This document shows positions 4,955-6,868 of a DNA stretch of 6,868 bases, piece after piece. The position numbers were made by a program, and so were the translations under genes. The notes beneath the pieces are model-generated. The model worked only from the letters and a program-made list of their open reading frames with translations, had not been told where the DNA came from and did not search any database. The first letter of the stretch is position 1; the number at the start of each line of letters is the position of its first letter. The stretch comes from Chloroflexota bacterium (GTDB lineage Bacteria > Chloroflexota > Dormibacteria > CF-121): NCBI GenBank assembly GCA_005882525.1, contig VBGO01000217.1:1-6868 (forward strand), read 5' to 3'.

Positions 4955-6220
4955 CTAGTCGAGAGCCGGGAGGCTGACGTCGACAGCCGTGCCCTTACCT
5001 TCGGAGCTTTTCACCCCGATCTCACCTTTGTGCGCATCGACGATCCACTTGGCGATCGCCAGACCCAGGCCGCTACCGCCGTTCTCGCGGGTGCGCGCCT
5101 TGTCCGCGCGGTAAAAGCGTTCGAAGATATGGGGGAGATCTCGTGGCGGGATCCCCTCACCGGTGTCGGTCACCGTGACATGGGCGCGGCCATTCTGGCG
5201 GGTCACCCCCACCAGGACCTGGCCGCCAGAGGGCGTGTGGCTCAGGGCATTGTCGATCAGGATCAGCAGCAGCTGACGGACCCGGACCAGGTCGGCGTCC
5301 ACGCGCACCCCACCATTGAGATCGGGGCGCAACGTCACGCCGCGCTCATCAGCCAGCGGCGTGGCCTGGGTCATCAGGCCCCTGACCACTTCGTTCAGCT
5401 CGAGCGGTTGAGGCTCGATCCGCAGCTGCCGAGCATCGGCCAGCGCGAGCGTAGTTAAATCGCCCACGATCCGGTTCAACTGTTCGACCTCCTCCACGAT
5501 GCTCCTCGCATAGGCACGGCTTGTCCCGTTGGAACGCCGCAACCAGGCCTCGACGTTGGTCCGAATCAAGGTGAGGGGGGTCCGCAGCTCGTGAGACGCG
5601 TCGGCCACGAACTCGCGCTGGCGCTGGAAGGCTCGGCTGATGGGCCGTAGCGATCGGCTCGCCATCAGCAGCGAGGCCAGGGCGCCGAGCAGGATCCCGA
5701 TCGCCGAGGCCAGTACGAGCTGCCGCACCAGGCCCGAGAGCGCGTCGTCGACCCAGCTGACCGCCTGGGCGACCTGGAGGATGCCGACGACCTTATGGGA
5801 CTTCGGGTTGAGGATCGGGCTGGTGTCGACCATATAGATGTCGGTGCCGCTGGAAACGCGCGTTTCAACGGACTGGCCCGCCTTGGCGGCGGCGATCGGG
5901 GCCGTCAGGTTGGGGTTGTTGAAGAGCTTCTTCAACTCGGCGCGCGGCTGGCTCACTTCCTGACCCTTGATGTCCAGCACCCGAACGAAGACGTCGGCGA
6001 CGCTCGGATCGAGGAGACCCTGTGCATTGAAGGAGACCGTGTCGGTGATGACCACCTGTTTGGCCGCCTGACTGACCGCATGGTTCAGGTCGTTATCGGC
6101 TTTTGCCTGGAGCGACTGCGACACCGTGACGTAGACGATCAAGTCGAAGCAACCGAGGATCAGCACGAGCAGGATGAAGTACTGGGCGGCGAGGCGCGCC
6201 AGCGCGCCCCGGAACATCAT
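4955..6220 (-). CDS. Sensor histidine kinase, membrane-bound, HisKA + HATPase_c
   Basis: This 421-residue kinase autophosphorylates on His and passes the phosphate to the response regulator encoded just upstream. Layout: TM1 about 13-33, an extracytoplasmic sensor region of about 130 residues (34-165) with no fold I can name, and TM2 about 166-187. A very short linker SRSLRPISRAFQRQREF follows instead of a full HAMP, then the H-box FVADASHELRTPLT (204-217) with phospho-acceptor His210. The N-box LLILIDNALSHTP (318-330) has Asn324, followed by G1 DTGEGI (352-357), F-box FERFYRAD (366-373) and G2 GGSGLGLAI (381-389). All catalytic boxes are intact, as in EnvZ/PhoR-type kinases. ATG 6220 overlaps the TGA of the regulator by four bases, implying translational coupling; ATG 6217 directly after it is an alternative. 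The signal sensed is unknown. Confidence 0.94.
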   Translation of the reverse strand: MMFRGALARLAAQYFILLVLILGCFDLIVYVTVSQSLQAKADNDLNHAVSQAAKQVVITDTVSFNAQGLLDPSVADVFVRVLDIKGQEVSQPRAELKKLFNNPNLTAPIAAAKAGQSVETRVSSGTDIYMVDTSPILNPKSHKVVGILQVAQAVSWVDDALSGLVRQLVLASAIGILLGALASLLMASRSLRPISRAFQRQREFVADASHELRTPLTLIRTNVEAWLRRSNGTSRAYARSIVEEVEQLNRIVGDLTTLALADARQLRIEPQPLELNEVVRGLMTQATPLADERGVTLRPDLNGGVRVDADLVRVRQLLLILIDNALSHTPSGGQVLVGVTRQNGRAHVTVTDTGEGIPPRDLPHIFERFYRADKARTRENGGSGLGLAIAKWIVDAHKGEIGVKSSEGKGTAVDVSLPALD

Positions 6221-6868
6221 CCCGACAGCCGGTAGCCCACGCCATAGACCGTCTGGATGAGCTTCGGGGAACGGCCCTCATCGATCTTGTCGCGCAGGTA
6301 CGAGATATAGACCGCGACCCGGTTGGTGGTGCCCTCGAAGTTGTAGTCCCAGACCCGCTCCGCGATCTGAGCCTGGGTCAGCACCTGGTTTGGGTGGCGC
6401 ATCAAGAACTCGAGCAACGCAAACTCGCGCGCCGTCAACTCGATGGGCGTGTCGCCCCGCCGGACCTGGTGGGTCTTCAGATCGAGGGCGAGGTCCGCCA
6501 CCTGCAGCCGGTTCGCGTGGCCATTCTTTTGCTCCCGCCGCATCAGCGCCCGCAGCCGGGCAAGGAGTTCTTCGAAGGCAAACGGCTTGGGCAGGTAGTC
6601 GTCCGCGCCTGCGTCCAGACCGGCGACGCGGTCGTGGATTTGACTGCGCGCGGTCAGCATGATGACCGGGGTCTGGATGCGGTTCTGCCGCAGCCAGCGG
6701 CAGACCTCCATCCCATCCTTCTTCGGAATCATCAGGTCGAGGATGATGGCGTCGTAGCGGGCGGTCTCCGCCAGCTCCTGGGCCCGCTCCCCGTCGGCCG
6801 CGATGTCGACGGCATAGCGCTCGTCCTCCAGGAGCTGCTTGAGCAGCGTCGAGAGCTTGCGCTCGTCC
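6217..6868 (-). CDS. OmpR/PhoB-family response regulator (N-terminus cut by the right edge)
   Basis: 216 residues are visible. The family is about 225-230 long, so only roughly the first 8-12 residues (the strand leading into the acidic pocket) are missing. The visible part opens with DERKLSTLL, the last Asp/Glu of the acidic pair. The phospho-acceptor is Asp44 of the fragment (AIILDLMIPKKDG), with the switch Thr72 (MLTARS) and Lys94 (DDYLPKPF), completing an intact receiver. Residues 121-216 are a winged-helix DNA-binding domain: IELTAREFALLEFLM, then QIAERVWDYNFEGTTNRVAVYISYLRDKI with the recognition helix, and the terminal hairpin YGVGYRLSG. It is a transcription factor activated by the kinase encoded downstream, and the gene order regulator-kinase with a 4-base overlap is typical of an operon. 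An internal ATG at 6732 is not the start, because the receiver clearly continues upstream. Target genes are not visible. Confidence 0.95.
   Translation of the reverse strand, partial: DERKLSTLLKQLLEDERYAVDIAADGERAQELAETARYDAIILDLMIPKKDGMEVCRWLRQNRIQTPVIMLTARSQIHDRVAGLDAGADDYLPKPFAFEELLARLRALMRREQKNGHANRLQVADLALDLKTHQVRRGDTPIELTAREFALLEFLMRHPNQVLTQAQIAERVWDYNFEGTTNRVAVYISYLRDKIDEGRSPKLIQTVYGVGYRLSG

Noticed and set aside
1..6868. CRISPR array, IS element, tRNA/rRNA, defence or biosynthetic system
   Set aside because: No spaced repeats, transposase motifs, terminal inverted repeats, cloverleaf or effector-domain signatures were seen; every stretch over 300 bases is covered by an assigned gene.

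Overview
The window is 6.9 kb of GC-rich, tightly packed bacterial chromosome. It encodes ordinary central-metabolism, membrane and signalling genes. There is no phage, IS, CRISPR, tRNA or rRNA signal. The mix (lactate-dehydrogenase-like malate dehydrogenase, a divergent ATP-type PEP carboxykinase, start codons with TANNNT boxes just upstream and no Shine-Dalgarno) would suit a Chloroflexota- or Dormibacterota-like soil or metagenome lineage. An actinobacterial or Deinococcus-like origin cannot be excluded. This placement is a weak inference, not a marker-gene result.

Layout, left to right: (1) the N-terminal part of a phospholipase-D/cardiolipin-synthase-like gene on the minus strand, running off the left edge; (2) a short divergent promoter region, then a DedA-family membrane protein gene on the plus strand; (3) a minus-strand pair, malate dehydrogenase followed 33 bases later by ATP-dependent PEP carboxykinase. 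The carboxykinase reading frame is broken by a perfect 11-base tandem duplication. (4) A divergent promoter region and an MFS transporter of the glycoside-pentoside-hexuronide/sucrose-transporter type on the plus strand; (5) a minus-strand two-component operon, an OmpR-type response regulator (5' end cut by the right edge) overlapping its sensor histidine kinase by four bases.

Malate dehydrogenase makes oxaloacetate and PEP carboxykinase turns it into PEP, so genes 3 and 4 form a malate-to-PEP (gluconeogenic/TCA-exit) module. The carboxykinase is frameshifted in this copy. The breakpoint falls on the lysine pair that aligns with the metal/substrate lysine of E. coli PckA, and deleting one repeat copy restores a 515-residue protein exactly. 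The two-component pair probably controls envelope or stress genes, but its targets are not visible here.

Two observations stand out. One is the 11-base duplication in pckA. The other is a shared start architecture: all five genes whose start is not inside an operon overlap carry TANNNT 7 or 9 bases before ATG/GTG and lack a Shine-Dalgarno sequence, which points to widespread leaderless mRNA. Both convergent gene pairs have stop codons that touch or overlap and no recognisable terminator. I see no convincing new multi-gene system in this window.
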